From assembly GCA_963828445.1 (NCBI GenBank), contig CAWHFP010000001.1, positions 620,001 through 684,000 on the forward strand: a DNA stretch of 64,000 nucleotides, given 5' to 3'. This document shows positions 33,375-42,479 of this stretch, piece after piece (the first letter of the stretch is position 1; the number at the start of each line of letters is the position of its first letter). The notes beneath the pieces were generated by a model. The model saw only the letters and a program-made list of their open reading frames with translations, had not been told where the DNA came from and ran no database searches. The position numbers and the translations under genes are program-made. This stretch comes from Bog-532 sp963828445. GTDB lineage: Bacteria > Actinomycetota > Actinomycetes > Streptosporangiales > Streptosporangiaceae.

Positions 33375-34214
33375 ATGAGCCAGCCACCACAGCAGCAGGA
33401 CGTACCCGGCAGCACCGGGGCGATGGACCCGAAGCCCGACCACGGCGAGGAGAGCTACCGCGGCTGCGGCCGGCTCGAAGGCAAGAAGACGATCATCACC
33501 GGAGCCGACAGCGGGATCGGCCGGGCCGTGGCCATCGCGTTCGCCCGCGAGGGCGCGGACGTGCTGATCAGCTACCTGAACGAGCACGACGACGCGCAGG
33601 AGACGGCCAACTGGGTCGAGCAGGCGGGCCGCAAGGCTGTCCTGGTCAACGGGGACCTGTCCGACCCGGCGCACTGCCGCGAGGTCGTGGACCGGGCCGT
33701 GCAGGAGTTCGGCCGGATCGACGTGCTGGTCAGCAACGCCGCGTTCCAGGCCACCCACGAGTCGATCGAGGACATCTCCGACGAGGAGTGGAACCACACC
33801 CTGGCCACCAACCTCAGCGCCTACTTCTTCCTGGTCAAGGCGGCCGTGCCGCACATGCCGGAAGGCGGGTCGATCATCGGGACGACGTCGGTCAACTCCG
33901 ATACCCCGGTGCCTCAGCTGCTGGCCTACGACGCCACCAAGGGCGCCATCGCCAACATGTCCGCCGCGCTGGCCGGGCTGCTGGCCGGGAAGGGAATCCG
34001 GGCCAACAGCGTGGCGCCGGGGCCGATCTGGACGCCGCTCATCCCGGCCACCATGCCCGCCGATCAGGTGAAGACCTTCGGGCAGCAGGTGCCGCTGGGC
34101 CGGCCCGGCCAGCCCGCCGAGGTGGCCCCGGCCTACGTCCTGCTGGCGTCGGACGAGGCCAGCTACATCTCCGGGGCCCGGATCGCGGTGACCGGCGGTA
34201 ACCCCATCTTGTAA
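33375..34214 (+). CDS. SDR-family oxidoreductase (glucose-dehydrogenase-like, YghA/YhdF group)
   Basis: 279 residues. An N-terminal extension (MSQPPQQQDVPG...) precedes the Rossmann motif TGADSGIGRA; NAAF stands for NNAG, and the catalytic triad is the serine in TTSVNSDTP, Y in LAYDATKGA and its lysine. This group carries the 30-40 residue extension and is linked to general-stress redox functions. ATG 33375 (MSQPP) follows GAGGAG; the ATG at 33363 overlaps the ribosome site. Substrate unknown. Confidence 0.9.
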   Translation: MSQPPQQQDVPGSTGAMDPKPDHGEESYRGCGRLEGKKTIITGADSGIGRAVAIAFAREGADVLISYLNEHDDAQETANWVEQAGRKAVLVNGDLSDPAHCREVVDRAVQEFGRIDVLVSNAAFQATHESIEDISDEEWNHTLATNLSAYFFLVKAAVPHMPEGGSIIGTTSVNSDTPVPQLLAYDATKGAIANMSAALAGLLAGKGIRANSVAPGPIWTPLIPATMPADQVKTFGQQVPLGRPGQPAEVAPAYVLLASDEASYISGARIAVTGGNPIL

Positions 34215-34275
34215 GGGTCACGCCGGTCAGCGCGGTGTGCCACTAAACTGGGCCGGTCAGATGATGCCCTGACGT

Positions 34276-34335
34276 GGAGCACTGCTAGCAGCATTGGCTC
34301 CCGAACCGCCGTCCACGCGGCTGATGGCTTCTTCC
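34276..34335 (+). promoter_or_regulatory. Fluoride riboswitch-like element (crcB motif)
   Basis: Lies directly upstream of two crcB genes. The 3' half fits the crcB-motif consensus: AACCGCC, a short loop, then GCGGCTGATGGCTTCT, where CTGATG is the invariant part. The 5' half has GGAG...CTCC (34276-34279 with 34308-34311) enclosing a longer loop (CACTGCTAGCAGCATTGG) than usual, and the expected pairing with GGCTTC is not obvious. It is therefore a divergent or partly decayed example. Fluoride would be expected to switch on the genes downstream. Confidence 0.6.
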
Positions 34336-34363
34336 GCGAGCGAGAAGTGGAGGGAGTCGAGCA

Positions 34364-34756
34364 TTGTCTGACGCGCGCGAGATCGCCGCGATCTTCGCGG
34401 GCGGGGCGCTGGGGACGCTGGCGCGGGCCGCGCTGGCCGAGGCGTTCCCGCATCCGGCCACGGCGTGGCCCTGGCCGACGTTCACCGTCAACATCGTGGC
34501 CGCGTTCCTGCTCGGGTACTTCGTGACCCGGCTGCAGGAGCGGCTGCCGCTGTCCAGTTACCGGCGCCCGCTGCTGGGCACCGGGCTGTGCGGCGGCCTG
34601 TCCACGTTCTCCACCATGCAGGTGGAGATCCTGAAGATGATCGAGGCTCACGCCTGGGGCCTGGCCGTGGCCTACGCGGCGGCCAGCATCGTCGCCGGGT
34701 ACGCCGCCATCTACCTGGCCACCGCCATCGTCCGCCGGGTCCGGGTGCGCGTATGA
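34364..34756 (+). CDS. crcB: Fluoride channel subunit CrcB/Fluc (first copy)
   Basis: 130 residues and four transmembrane helices. The Fluc signatures GGALGTLARAAL, PWPTFTVNIVAAFLLGYF and GTGLCGGLSTFSTMQVE are present. Fluc channels are dual-topology dimers that export fluoride; actinobacteria often use two different subunits as a heterodimer, which fits the second copy immediately after. Start TTG 34364 has GGAGGG about 8 nt upstream. Expression probably responds to fluoride through the upstream riboswitch-like element. Confidence 0.95.
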   Translation: MSDAREIAAIFAGGALGTLARAALAEAFPHPATAWPWPTFTVNIVAAFLLGYFVTRLQERLPLSSYRRPLLGTGLCGGLSTFSTMQVEILKMIEAHAWGLAVAYAAASIVAGYAAIYLATAIVRRVRVRV

Positions 34757-35118
34757 GCGTCTGGGTGTGGGCCGCGGTGGTGGTCATCGGCGGGGCCGGG
34801 TCGGTGGTGCGGTTCCTGGTCGACCGCTGGGTGGCCTCCCGGTCCGGGCGTAACTTCCCGTTCGGCACGCTGGTCATCAACCTGTCCGGGGCGGTGATCC
34901 TGGGTTTCCTGACCGGGCTGGCCGTGGGCCGGGATCAGGCCCTGCTGACGGGCACGGCCGCGGTCGGCTCCTACACCACGTTCTCGACCTGGATGTTCGA
35001 GACCGAACGGCTGGCCGAAGACCGCGAACTGGGCCGGGTCAGCGCCAACGTCGTGGTCAGCCTGGTCCTCGGGGTGGCCGCGGCCGCGCTCGGCAACTGG
35101 ATCGGGGGGCGGCTGTGA
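34753..35118 (+). CDS. crcB: Fluoride channel subunit CrcB/Fluc (second copy)
   Basis: 121 residues with four helices. GGAGSVVRFLVDRWV, FPFGTLVINLSGAVILGFL and VGSYTTFSTWMFETERL are the Fluc motifs; the phenylalanines of the TTFS motif line the fluoride path. Its ATG overlaps the first copy's stop (ATGA), so both are made together, in line with a heterodimeric channel. The DUF190 gene follows in the same way. Confidence 0.95.
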   Translation: MSVWVWAAVVVIGGAGSVVRFLVDRWVASRSGRNFPFGTLVINLSGAVILGFLTGLAVGRDQALLTGTAAVGSYTTFSTWMFETERLAEDRELGRVSANVVVSLVLGVAAAALGNWIGGRL

Positions 35119-36158
35119 TCACCGACGGCCTGAAGCTGACCAGCTACTTCGGCGAGCGGCAGCGGGCCGGCGGCGCAAGGGGCCAGTTCGTGGCCGACGC
35201 GCTGGCCGGCCTGTACGGGCGGCAGGAGGTGGCCGCGAGCATCCTGCTGCGCGGGGCCGAGGGGTTCGGCCTCAAGCACCGGCTGCGCACCGACCTGTCG
35301 CTGAGCCTGTCCGAGGATCTGCCGCTGACCGCGATCGCGGTCGACGAGCGGGCCCGGATCGAGGCCCTGGCTCCGGAAGCGGTCCGGCTGACCGGATCGG
35401 GGCTGGTCACGCTGGAACGGGCCCGGCTGCTGACCGGCGACCTGGACGGCCACGCGGCCGAGGGCAACGGCGGGGCAGCCAAGGTCACCATCTACCTGGG
35501 GCGGCAGGAGCGGGTGTACCGGGTGCCGGCCTTCGTGGCCGTGTGCGACCTGCTGCACCGGCGCGGCATCGACGGGGCCACCGCGCTGCTCGGTGTGGAC
35601 GGGACCGCGCACGGCCGCCGGGAGCGGGCGCTGTTCTTCAGCCGCAACGCCGAGGTGCCGATGATGGTCATCGCGGTCGGGGCCGAGAGCCGGATCACCC
35701 GGGTGCTGCCGGAACTGGGCGGGCTGCTGGCCCGGCCGCTGGTCACGGTGGAGAAAGTGGCCGTCTGCAAGCGCGACGGCCAGTTGCTGGGGCCGCCGCC
35801 GACCGGGGCCGCGGCCGGGGACGGCGCGCCGCGCTGGCAGAAGCTGACGGTGTACACGTCGGAGGCGGCCCGGGCCGACGGCCAGCCCATCCACCGGGCC
35901 ATCGTCCGGCGGCTGCGCTCGGCCGGGCTGGCCGGGGCGACCACGCAGCTGGGTATCTGGGGCTTCCACGGCGACCACGCCCCGCACGGGGACCGGCTGC
36001 TCCAGCTGGCCCGGCACGTGCCCGCGGTGACGAGCGTCATTGACCGGCCGGAACGCATCGCCACCGCGTTCGGCGTGATCGACGAGCTGACGGCGGAGAC
36101 GGGCCTTGTGACCAGCGAGAACGTGCCCGCCCGGTTCCGCCCTGGGGATGAATCATGA
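35115..36158 (+). CDS. DUF190 protein with two tandem domains, fluoride operon
   Basis: 347 residues. A DUF190 unit (LKLTSYFGERQRAGGARGQF; VAASILLRGAEGFGLKHRL) is followed near residue 120 by a second (KVTIYLGRQERVYRVPAFVA; GATALLGVDGTAHGRRERAL) and a third shorter one (LTVYTSEAARADGQPIHRAI; GATTQLGIWGFHGDHAPHGD). DUF190 is PII-like and is often encoded next to crcB. Its job is unknown; modulation of the channel or a fluoride-related response is inferred. GTG 35115 overlaps the preceding stop. Confidence 0.88.
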   Translation: MITDGLKLTSYFGERQRAGGARGQFVADALAGLYGRQEVAASILLRGAEGFGLKHRLRTDLSLSLSEDLPLTAIAVDERARIEALAPEAVRLTGSGLVTLERARLLTGDLDGHAAEGNGGAAKVTIYLGRQERVYRVPAFVAVCDLLHRRGIDGATALLGVDGTAHGRRERALFFSRNAEVPMMVIAVGAESRITRVLPELGGLLARPLVTVEKVAVCKRDGQLLGPPPTGAAAGDGAPRWQKLTVYTSEAARADGQPIHRAIVRRLRSAGLAGATTQLGIWGFHGDHAPHGDRLLQLARHVPAVTSVIDRPERIATAFGVIDELTAETGLVTSENVPARFRPGDES

Positions 36159-36279
36159 TTCTCTGTCATTGATAACGTCGAAAAATCTCATTGGACGCAT
36201 CGGTCTTCACCAGGCAGCCTGGATGCTGGTGCTCCCGGCCTGGGAGCGTCACGTTGCCGACAGACCGAGGGGAGTCCCT

Positions 36280-36696
36280 GTGACGGCTTCATCGCCTGGC
36301 GTCCGGCGCATCGCCCTGGTCGCCCACGACAACCGCAAACAGGACATGCTCGAATGGGCGGCCTACAACCGGGCCACGCTGGCCGGGCACGAACTGGTCG
36401 CCACCGCCACCACCGGCCGCCTGCTGACCGACGAGCTCGGCCTGTCCGTGACCTGCCTGCTCAGCGGCCCGCTGGGGGGCGACCAGCAGATCGGCGCCCG
36501 GATCGCCGAGGGCCTGGTCGACCTGATGGTCTTCCTGTGGGACCCGCTCGCGCCGCACCCGCACGACCCCGACGTCAAGGCCCTGCTGCGGGTAGCGGTG
36601 GTGTGGAACGTCCCGGTGGCCTGCAACCGGGCCAGCGCCGACTTCCTGGTTTCCTCGCCCCTGCTGGCTCCCAGCGAGCCGGCCGCCGCCGCCTGA
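36280..36696 (+). CDS. mgsA: Methylglyoxal synthase
   Basis: 138 residues. Converts dihydroxyacetone phosphate to methylglyoxal and phosphate, a bypass of lower glycolysis. Motifs: RRIALVAHDNRKQDMLEWA (H19-type histidine), TGRLLTDELGLSV, the catalytic aspartate in SGPLGGDQQIGARI, and WDPLAPHPHDPDVKALLRVA ending with NVPVACNRASADFL, all as in E. coli MgsA. GTG 36280 follows GAGGGGAG; longer upstream frames do not look coding. The 121 bp upstream contains no recognised element. Confidence 0.95.
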   Translation: MTASSPGVRRIALVAHDNRKQDMLEWAAYNRATLAGHELVATATTGRLLTDELGLSVTCLLSGPLGGDQQIGARIAEGLVDLMVFLWDPLAPHPHDPDVKALLRVAVVWNVPVACNRASADFLVSSPLLAPSEPAAAA

Positions 36697-36746
36697 GGTG
36701 GGGGTCCTCCAGGCCGCCCTTACGCGTCGGGTCCCGGCCGGCCAGG

Positions 36747-37649
36747 ATGGCGATCATGGCGGTGGATCGCGTGATCTTGTTCCGGCTGGCCACCAGCGAA
36801 CGGCTGGAGCGGGCGGTGCGCCGCGCCCCCCGCGGGGAGCGGCTGGCCTGGCGGGCGGCGTCCCGCTACGTGGCCGGGTCCGACGCGGCGGCCGCGGTCC
36901 AGCGGGCCCGGGACCTGGCCGGGGACGGCGTCGCGGCCAGCCTGGACCTGTTCGGCGAGCTGGTCCGGGACCCGGCCGAGGCCGACCGCGTCACCGCCGG
37001 TTATCTGGCCCTGGCCGGTGAGCTGAGCGACCTGCCGCTGGGCACCTGGCTGGCGGTGGACCTGAGCCACCTGGCCCTGGACACCGACCCGGACGGGTGC
37101 GCCGACCGGCTGGCCGCCATCGCGGGCGCACTGCCCGAGGGCCGCCGGGTGCAGGTCGGAGCCGAGGACCACGGGCGGGCCGAAGCCATCCTGACCTGCG
37201 TCGAGACCGTGGCCGGGCGCGGGCGGGCCGGGGCGGGCCTGGCCGGGCGGTTGGGGGCGACGGCGCAGGCGAACTACCATCGCACCCCGTCCGACCTGGA
37301 ACGGCTGGCCGCGGCGGGGGTGCACGTCCGGCTGGTCAAGGGCGCCTACGTCGAGCCGGCCGAGGTGGCCCTGCCCTACGGGGAACCCACCGACCTGGCC
37401 TTCCTGCGCTACGGGCACTGGCTGGCCGAGCACGACGTGCCGTTCGCGCTGGCCACCCACGACGGCGTGCTGCGCGAGGCATTGCTGCTGGCCCTGGGCC
37501 CACGTCCGGTGGAACACCTGCTCGGTGTCCGCCCCGACGTGCTCGCCGACCTGGTGGCCCGGGGCGTGCCGGTACGCGTGTACGTGCCGTTCGGCGCCGA
37601 CTGGTTCCGCTACTGGATGCGCCGGGTCGCCGAATCCAGGGGCGCCTAG
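36747..37649 (+). CDS. Proline dehydrogenase (monofunctional)
   Basis: 300 residues. The PRODH barrel is recognised from VRLVKGAYVEPAEVALPYG (FAD/substrate lysine), FALATHDGVLREALLLALG and the C-terminal VRVYVPFGADWFRYWMRRVA ending ESRG, the signature of monofunctional PRODH. It oxidises L-proline to pyrroline-5-carboxylate and passes electrons to quinones. The length fits the bacterial monofunctional class. No P5C dehydrogenase gene lies nearby. ATG 36747 is used; ATG 36756 is an alternative. Confidence 0.88.
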   Translation: MAIMAVDRVILFRLATSERLERAVRRAPRGERLAWRAASRYVAGSDAAAAVQRARDLAGDGVAASLDLFGELVRDPAEADRVTAGYLALAGELSDLPLGTWLAVDLSHLALDTDPDGCADRLAAIAGALPEGRRVQVGAEDHGRAEAILTCVETVAGRGRAGAGLAGRLGATAQANYHRTPSDLERLAAAGVHVRLVKGAYVEPAEVALPYGEPTDLAFLRYGHWLAEHDVPFALATHDGVLREALLLALGPRPVEHLLGVRPDVLADLVARGVPVRVYVPFGADWFRYWMRRVAESRGA

Positions 37650-37655
37650 CGGCGG

Positions 37656-38774
37656 TCAGCGGCGGGACCACTCTTCGGCCAGGAGGCGGTAGGAGCGGAC
37701 CCGGTCGGCGTGGTCGTGGGTGATGGTGGTGATGATCAGCTCGTCGGCGCCGGTGGCTTCCTGGAGTTGCTCGAGCTGGTCGGCGACCTGCTTGGCGGTG
37801 CCGGTGAACTGGGTGTCGACCCGGTCGGTGACCAGGGCCCGGTCCTCGTCGGTCCAGGGGATGTCCCGGGCTTCGGCCGGGGTCGGGAACTGGATCGCGC
37901 CCGCGCCGGTGCGGATGCTGCGGACCCAGGCGCCGTAGCCGGCCGCCAGCTCGCGGGCGGTGGCCTCGGTGTCGGCCACCACCACGTCGGCGGACACGCT
38001 CACGTAGGGCTGGGCCAGGTCGTCGCTGGGCACGAACGCGGCCCGGTAGCCGTCGGCCGCCTCCAGCACGGTGGCCGGGCTGACGTGGTAGTTGGCCGCG
38101 AACCGGAGCCCGTTGGCCCCGGCCACCTGGGCGCTCTCGCCGCCGCTACTGCCCAGGATCCACACCTGGAGGCGGGCGCCCTCGCCGGGGACGATGTGCG
38201 CCTCGACGCCGTCTTCGGTGCGGTAGGTGCCGCCCAGCAGGGCCAGCACGTCGCCCACCTGCTCGGTGTAGTCCTGCGACTTGGCCTCGGGCAGCTGGAG
38301 CAGCTTCTTCTGCATGGCGAAGCGCGGCGACTTGAACAGGTAAGCCAGGGACACCCGCTTGGGGATCAGCAGCCCGTTGCCGGTCCGGTAGGCCTCGCTG
38401 GGCGCGGCCTGGCCACCGGCGCCACCGGGGGGCCGGCCGCCGGAGCGGCCCAGGCCGAGGTCCAGCCGGCCCGGATACAGGGCGTCGATGAGGCCGAACT
38501 CCTCCACCGTGGACAGCGCGGTCCGGTGCCCCATCTGCACGGCGCCCGAGCCGATCCGGATGGTGGAGGTGGCCCCGGCGGTCAGGGCCAGCACCACGGC
38601 GGGCGAGGTGCCGGCCACCCCCGGGTTGAGGTGATGCTCGGCGAACCAGTACCGGGTGTAGCCGAGCTGTTCGGCCTGCCGGGCCAGGTCCATGCTGTTG
38701 CGCAGCGCCTCGGCGGCGTTGGACCCGGTGCTGATCGGCACCAGGTCCAGCACGGCCAGCGGAGTGCGGCTCAT
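37656..38774 (-). CDS. LLM-class flavin-dependent oxidoreductase (bacterial luciferase-like)
   Basis: 372 residues. TPLAVLDLVPISTGSNAAEAL followed by RYWFAEHHLNPGVAGTSPAV and LALTAGATSTIRIGSGAVQM is the MsnO8-like subgroup of F420/FMN-dependent LLM enzymes. The first ATG (38774) overlaps the stop of the preceding gene. It forms a three-gene set with two NtaA/SnaA-like monooxygenases, so it may take part in breakdown of the same compound, perhaps an organosulfur or aminopolycarboxylate molecule, which is inference. Convergent with the proline dehydrogenase gene, only 6 bp between stops. Confidence 0.9.
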   Translation of the reverse strand: MSRTPLAVLDLVPISTGSNAAEALRNSMDLARQAEQLGYTRYWFAEHHLNPGVAGTSPAVVLALTAGATSTIRIGSGAVQMGHRTALSTVEEFGLIDALYPGRLDLGLGRSGGRPPGGAGGQAAPSEAYRTGNGLLIPKRVSLAYLFKSPRFAMQKKLLQLPEAKSQDYTEQVGDVLALLGGTYRTEDGVEAHIVPGEGARLQVWILGSSGGESAQVAGANGLRFAANYHVSPATVLEAADGYRAAFVPSDDLAQPYVSVSADVVVADTEATARELAAGYGAWVRSIRTGAGAIQFPTPAEARDIPWTDEDRALVTDRVDTQFTGTAKQVADQLEQLQEATGADELIITTITHDHADRVRSYRLLAEEWSRR

Positions 38775-40142
38775 GACGCCACCGCCTTGTCGCCGGTCCG
38801 GGGTTCGGGCAGCGGATCCAGGCCCAGGTGCGACCGCAAGGTGGCCCCCTCGTACTCGGTGCGGAACACCCCGCGTTCCTGCAGCAGCGGGACCACCGAG
38901 TCGGCGAACTCGTCCAGCCCGCCCGGCGTGATGTGCGGGACCAGGATGAACCCGTCGCTGGCGTCGGCCTGGACCAGGTGGTTGATCTCGTCGGCGATGG
39001 TCGCGGCCGAGCCGACGAACGTCTGCCGCCCGGTGACCTCGATGACCACCTCGCGCAGGGACAGGTTCTTCTCGGCGGCCACCGCCCGCCACTGGGCCGC
39101 GACGGCCAGCGGATCGCGGTGCATCCGCACGCTGGCCCGGCCGCGGGCGACGGTGTTCTCCCCGGGCCGCGGGTCCACGTCCGGGCAGGGGGCCGTCCGG
39201 GTCGTAGCCGGACAGGTCACGGTTCCACAGCTGCTCGGCGAACATGATCGCCGTCTGCCCGCTGACCTGCTGGTACCGAACCTCGCGGGCGATTTCCCGG
39301 GCATCGGCGTCGGTATCGCCGAGCACGAACGTGGCCGCGGGCAGGATCTTCAGCTGGTCCGGGGTCCGCCCGTACTTGGCCAGGCGGCCCTTGACGTCGG
39401 CGTAGAACTTCTGCCCGTCCTCCAGCGTGCCGTGACGGCTGAAGATGGCGTCGGCACTGGAGGCGGCGAACTCGCGGCCCTCTTCGGAGTCCCCGGCCTG
39501 GAAGATGACCGGCCGCCCTTGCGGGCTGCGGGGCACATTGAACTGGCCTTCGATATCGAAATGGCGGTCGTGATGGGAGAACCGGCCCGGGTCCGGCTCG
39601 GCCAGGAACACCCCGGACTCCTGGTCGGCCACGATCTCGTCGCCACGCCAGGAGTCGAACAGCTCCCAGGTCGTACGCATGAAGGTCTTGGCCCGCTCGT
39701 ACCGGTCCTCCTGGGGCAGGAAGCCGCCGCGGCGGAAGTTCTCGCCGGTGAACGCGTCCCACGAGGTGACCACGTTCCAGGCGGCCCGGCCGCCGGACAG
39801 GTGGTCCAGGCTGGCGAACTGCCGGGCCACCTCGTAGGGCTCGTTGAAGGTGGAGTTGATCGTGCCGGCCAGGCCCAGCCGGTCGGTCACCGCGGCCAGC
39901 GCGGCCAGCACGGTGAACGTGTCCGGCCGGCCCACCACGTCCAGGTCGTAGATCTGGCCGCCCTGCTCGCGCAGGCGCAGCCCCTCGGCCAGGAACAAGA
40001 AGTCGAACTTGGCCCGCTCGGCGGTCTGGGCCAGGTGGGCGAACGAGCTGAACTCGATGTGGCTGCCGGACCGGGGGTCGCTCCAGACCGTGGTGTTGTT
40101 CACGCCCGGGAAGTGGGCGGCGAGGTGGATCTGCTTGGGCAT
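38771..40142 (-). pseudogene. NtaA/SnaA/DszA-family FMN monooxygenase, one frameshift
   Basis: Intact to about residue 320: MPKQIHLAAHFPGVNNTTVW, LDHLSGGRAAWNVVTSWDAF and VIFQAGDSEEGREFAASSAD are the family signatures. After DPDGPLP, near 39182, the frame becomes arginine-rich nonsense. The adjacent frame continues DVDPRPGENTVARGRASVRM and ends VFRTEYEGATLRSHLGLDPL and a stop at 38771, giving the full family length of about 450. One surplus G in a G run explains it. The ATG at 40142 overlaps the upstream gene's stop (TGATG). If the shift is an error, this is a working monooxygenase using reduced FMN supplied by a separate reductase. Confidence 0.87.
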
Positions 40143-41401
40143 CAGTTCCTCCCGGCGGCGGGTCCGGCGGTGGCGTAGCGGTTGGCGGGGCGGTCGAAGC
40201 CGAGCAGGCCGCGCAGCGTGCTGGCCTCGTACGCGGTGCGGAACACCCCGCGCCGCTGCAGTTCGGGCACCAGGTCCCGGGTGATGGCCTCAAGATCGTC
40301 GGGGATGACCGCCGGGCGCAGCCGGAACCCGGCCAGCCCGGCCCCTCGCCAGTCCAGCATCAGGTCGGCCAGCTGGCTGGCCGTGCCCGCGAAGATCTGG
40401 GCGTCGCTGGTGTACTCCTGACCGGCCACCTCGTCCAGCCGGTCCCGGCGGGCCTGGGCCGCGGCCGCGTCGGGGCCGAGGAACACCACCAGGTCGGCCA
40501 GCACCGGCACGGGCTCGTCCGCGCGCCCGGCCGCGGCCTGGGCGGCCCGGATCTCGGCCAGGATCGCGGTGGCCTGGTCCCGGTCGTGCGGGGTGACGTA
40601 GCCGACGTCGGCCGACCGGCCGATCAGGCCGTAGGGCACGCTGCGGTGGCCCAGCGCGCTGACCACCGGCTGGCCCTGCGGCGGCCGGGGGGTGATCGAC
40701 GGGCCCTTGACGCTGAAGTGCTCACCCTCGAAGTCGATGTAGTGCAGCTTGCCGCGGTCGACGAACCGGCCGGTGGCCACGTCGCGGATCTCGGCGTCGT
40801 CCTCCCAGCTGTCCCACAGCCGGCGCATCACCTCGACGTAGTCGGCCGCCTCGTCGAACAGGTCGCCGACCAGCTCCTGCACGGCCGGGTTGTCGTAGTC
40901 GCGCAGGCTGAGCTGGGGGAAGCTGCGCCGGCCGAAGTGCGCGGCCTCGTGCGGGGCGGCCGACACCCGGACCCGGACCCCGGCCCGGCCGGTGCTCACG
41001 TAATCCAGGGTGGCGATGGCCTTGGAGGCGTGGAACGGCTCGGTGTGGGTCACGATCACGGTCGGGACCAGCCCCACGTGCCGGGTCAGCGGCGCGACCC
41101 GGGCCGCGATCAGCACCGAGTCCAGCCGCCCGCGCACCTGGTCCGTGCGGTCGTCCGGGGACCGGAACCGGCTCGACTGCAGGCTCAGGGCGTCTTCGAT
41201 GGTGAGGAAGTCGAGCAGGCCGCGTTCGGCTTCGGCGGCCAGGCCGGCCCAGTAGCGGCCGGTCAGCAGCTCGGCCGGGCGGGCCCGGGGCTCGCGCCAG
41301 GCGGCGGGATGCCAGCCGGTGCCGTCGAGGGCCACGGACACGATCAGGTTCTGGGTCGGTGCGGTGGTGCTCAGGGCGTGCTCCCGTCCCTCGATGGCCA
41401 T
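40142..41401 (-). CDS. LLM-class FMN-dependent monooxygenase (NtaA/SnaA-like)
   Basis: 419 residues. LIVSVALDGTGWHPAAWREP, LDFLTIEDALSLQSS and THTEPFHASKAIATLDYVST mark the DszA/NtaA/SnaA branch. It has the paralogue-like ending RRGVFRTAYEASTLRGLLGF, shared with the next gene. ATG 41401 is preferred to the TTG at 41404. First gene of the three-gene LLM operon and coupled to the next. The upstream intergenic DNA (41402-41558) is locally AT-rich and is probably a shared promoter with the divergent oxidoreductase gene. Confidence 0.9.
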   Translation of the reverse strand: MAIEGREHALSTTAPTQNLIVSVALDGTGWHPAAWREPRARPAELLTGRYWAGLAAEAERGLLDFLTIEDALSLQSSRFRSPDDRTDQVRGRLDSVLIAARVAPLTRHVGLVPTVIVTHTEPFHASKAIATLDYVSTGRAGVRVRVSAAPHEAAHFGRRSFPQLSLRDYDNPAVQELVGDLFDEAADYVEVMRRLWDSWEDDAEIRDVATGRFVDRGKLHYIDFEGEHFSVKGPSITPRPPQGQPVVSALGHRSVPYGLIGRSADVGYVTPHDRDQATAILAEIRAAQAAAGRADEPVPVLADLVVFLGPDAAAAQARRDRLDEVAGQEYTSDAQIFAGTASQLADLMLDWRGAGLAGFRLRPAVIPDDLEAITRDLVPELQRRGVFRTAYEASTLRGLLGFDRPANRYATAGPAAGRN

Positions 41402-41558
41402 CAACCTCTAAGACTAAGTTGCGAACTAGATTATTCCGGTAGGGATTAACTGCTATTGGGAGGCGGGAACGGGCCAGGCGGGCATAAGCGCGACCGCTAT
41501 CGCCTTTTATCGGGGCGGGACGACGATCCGGGCGAGGAGGCCCCATGAAGGAGGCATC

Positions 41559-42479
41559 GTGAAGGCGTACGTCTACAACGGTCACGGCGGTCCGGAGGTC
41601 GAGTCGTTGGCGGACGTGCCGCGGCCGGAACCGGGACCGGGCCAGCTGCTGATCGCGGTGCACGCGGCCGGGGTGAACCCGGCCGACTGGAAACGCCGGA
41701 CCGGGGCCATGCGCACGGCCGACAGTCCGCCCGAGAATTTCCCGATGCTGTTCGGCCGCGAGGCGGCCGGGGTGGTCGAAGCCCTCGGGGACGGCGTCAC
41801 CGGGTTCGCAGTCGGTGACGCGGTGTTCGGCAATACCGATGCCGGGGGCTTCTCGGAGTACGCCCTGCTCCCGGCGAGCGTGACCGCGCACAAGCCGGAG
41901 GCGCTGTCGTTCACCGACGCCGCCACCCTCCCGGTCGCCGCCGCCACCGCCTACGACGGCATCCGGCAACTAGGCCTGCCCGCGGGCGCCACCGTGCTGA
42001 TCACCGGGGTCGGCGGCGGGGTCGGGGTGGCCGCCGCCCAGATCGCCCGGCACGACGGGCTGACCGTGATCGGCACCGCCAGCGCGGACAAGAAGGCCTT
42101 CGTGGAGTCGCTGGGCGTGACCCACGTCGAGTACGGGCCGGGGGTGGCGGACCGGATCCGGGCCGCGGCCCCGCAGGGCATCGACGCCATCTACGACCAG
42201 GTCGGCGGGACGGCCCTGGAAGAGGTGGCCCCGCTGCTCACTGACCGGTCGAAGCTGGTCAGCGCGGGTGACCGGGCCACCACGGCCCGGCTGGGCGGTT
42301 CGCCCGTGGCCCGGGCCCGTAACCAGGAGGTCCTGGACGCGGTGGCCCAGCTGGTGGTCCAGGGGGTGCTGAACCCGTTCGTGACCAGCACGTTCCCGCT
42401 CGACCAGGCCGCGCAGGCGCTGCGCCTGGTCGAAGACGGGCACGCCCAGGGCAAGGTCGTCATCGAGGTCGCCCCGTGA
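41559..42479 (+). CDS. NADP-dependent quinone oxidoreductase (MDR superfamily)
   Basis: 306 residues. AYVYNGHGGPEVESLADVPR, GVNPADWKRRTGA and VLITGVGGGVGVAAAQIARH are typical of the QOR branch, without catalytic zinc ligands. It starts with GTG 41559 after AAGGAGG and is divergent from the LLM operon. The stop overlaps the GTG of the following GNAT gene. Reduction of quinones or enones with NADPH is expected. Confidence 0.92.
   Translation: MKAYVYNGHGGPEVESLADVPRPEPGPGQLLIAVHAAGVNPADWKRRTGAMRTADSPPENFPMLFGREAAGVVEALGDGVTGFAVGDAVFGNTDAGGFSEYALLPASVTAHKPEALSFTDAATLPVAAATAYDGIRQLGLPAGATVLITGVGGGVGVAAAQIARHDGLTVIGTASADKKAFVESLGVTHVEYGPGVADRIRAAAPQGIDAIYDQVGGTALEEVAPLLTDRSKLVSAGDRATTARLGGSPVARARNQEVLDAVAQLVVQGVLNPFVTSTFPLDQAAQALRLVEDGHAQGKVVIEVAP

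Noticed and set aside
34215..34363. A tRNA-like fold in the leader upstream of crcB
   Set aside because: No anticodon stem or T-loop (GTTCRAN) pattern; the crcB-motif pattern explains the conserved bases better. No tRNA or rRNA was recognised in the window.
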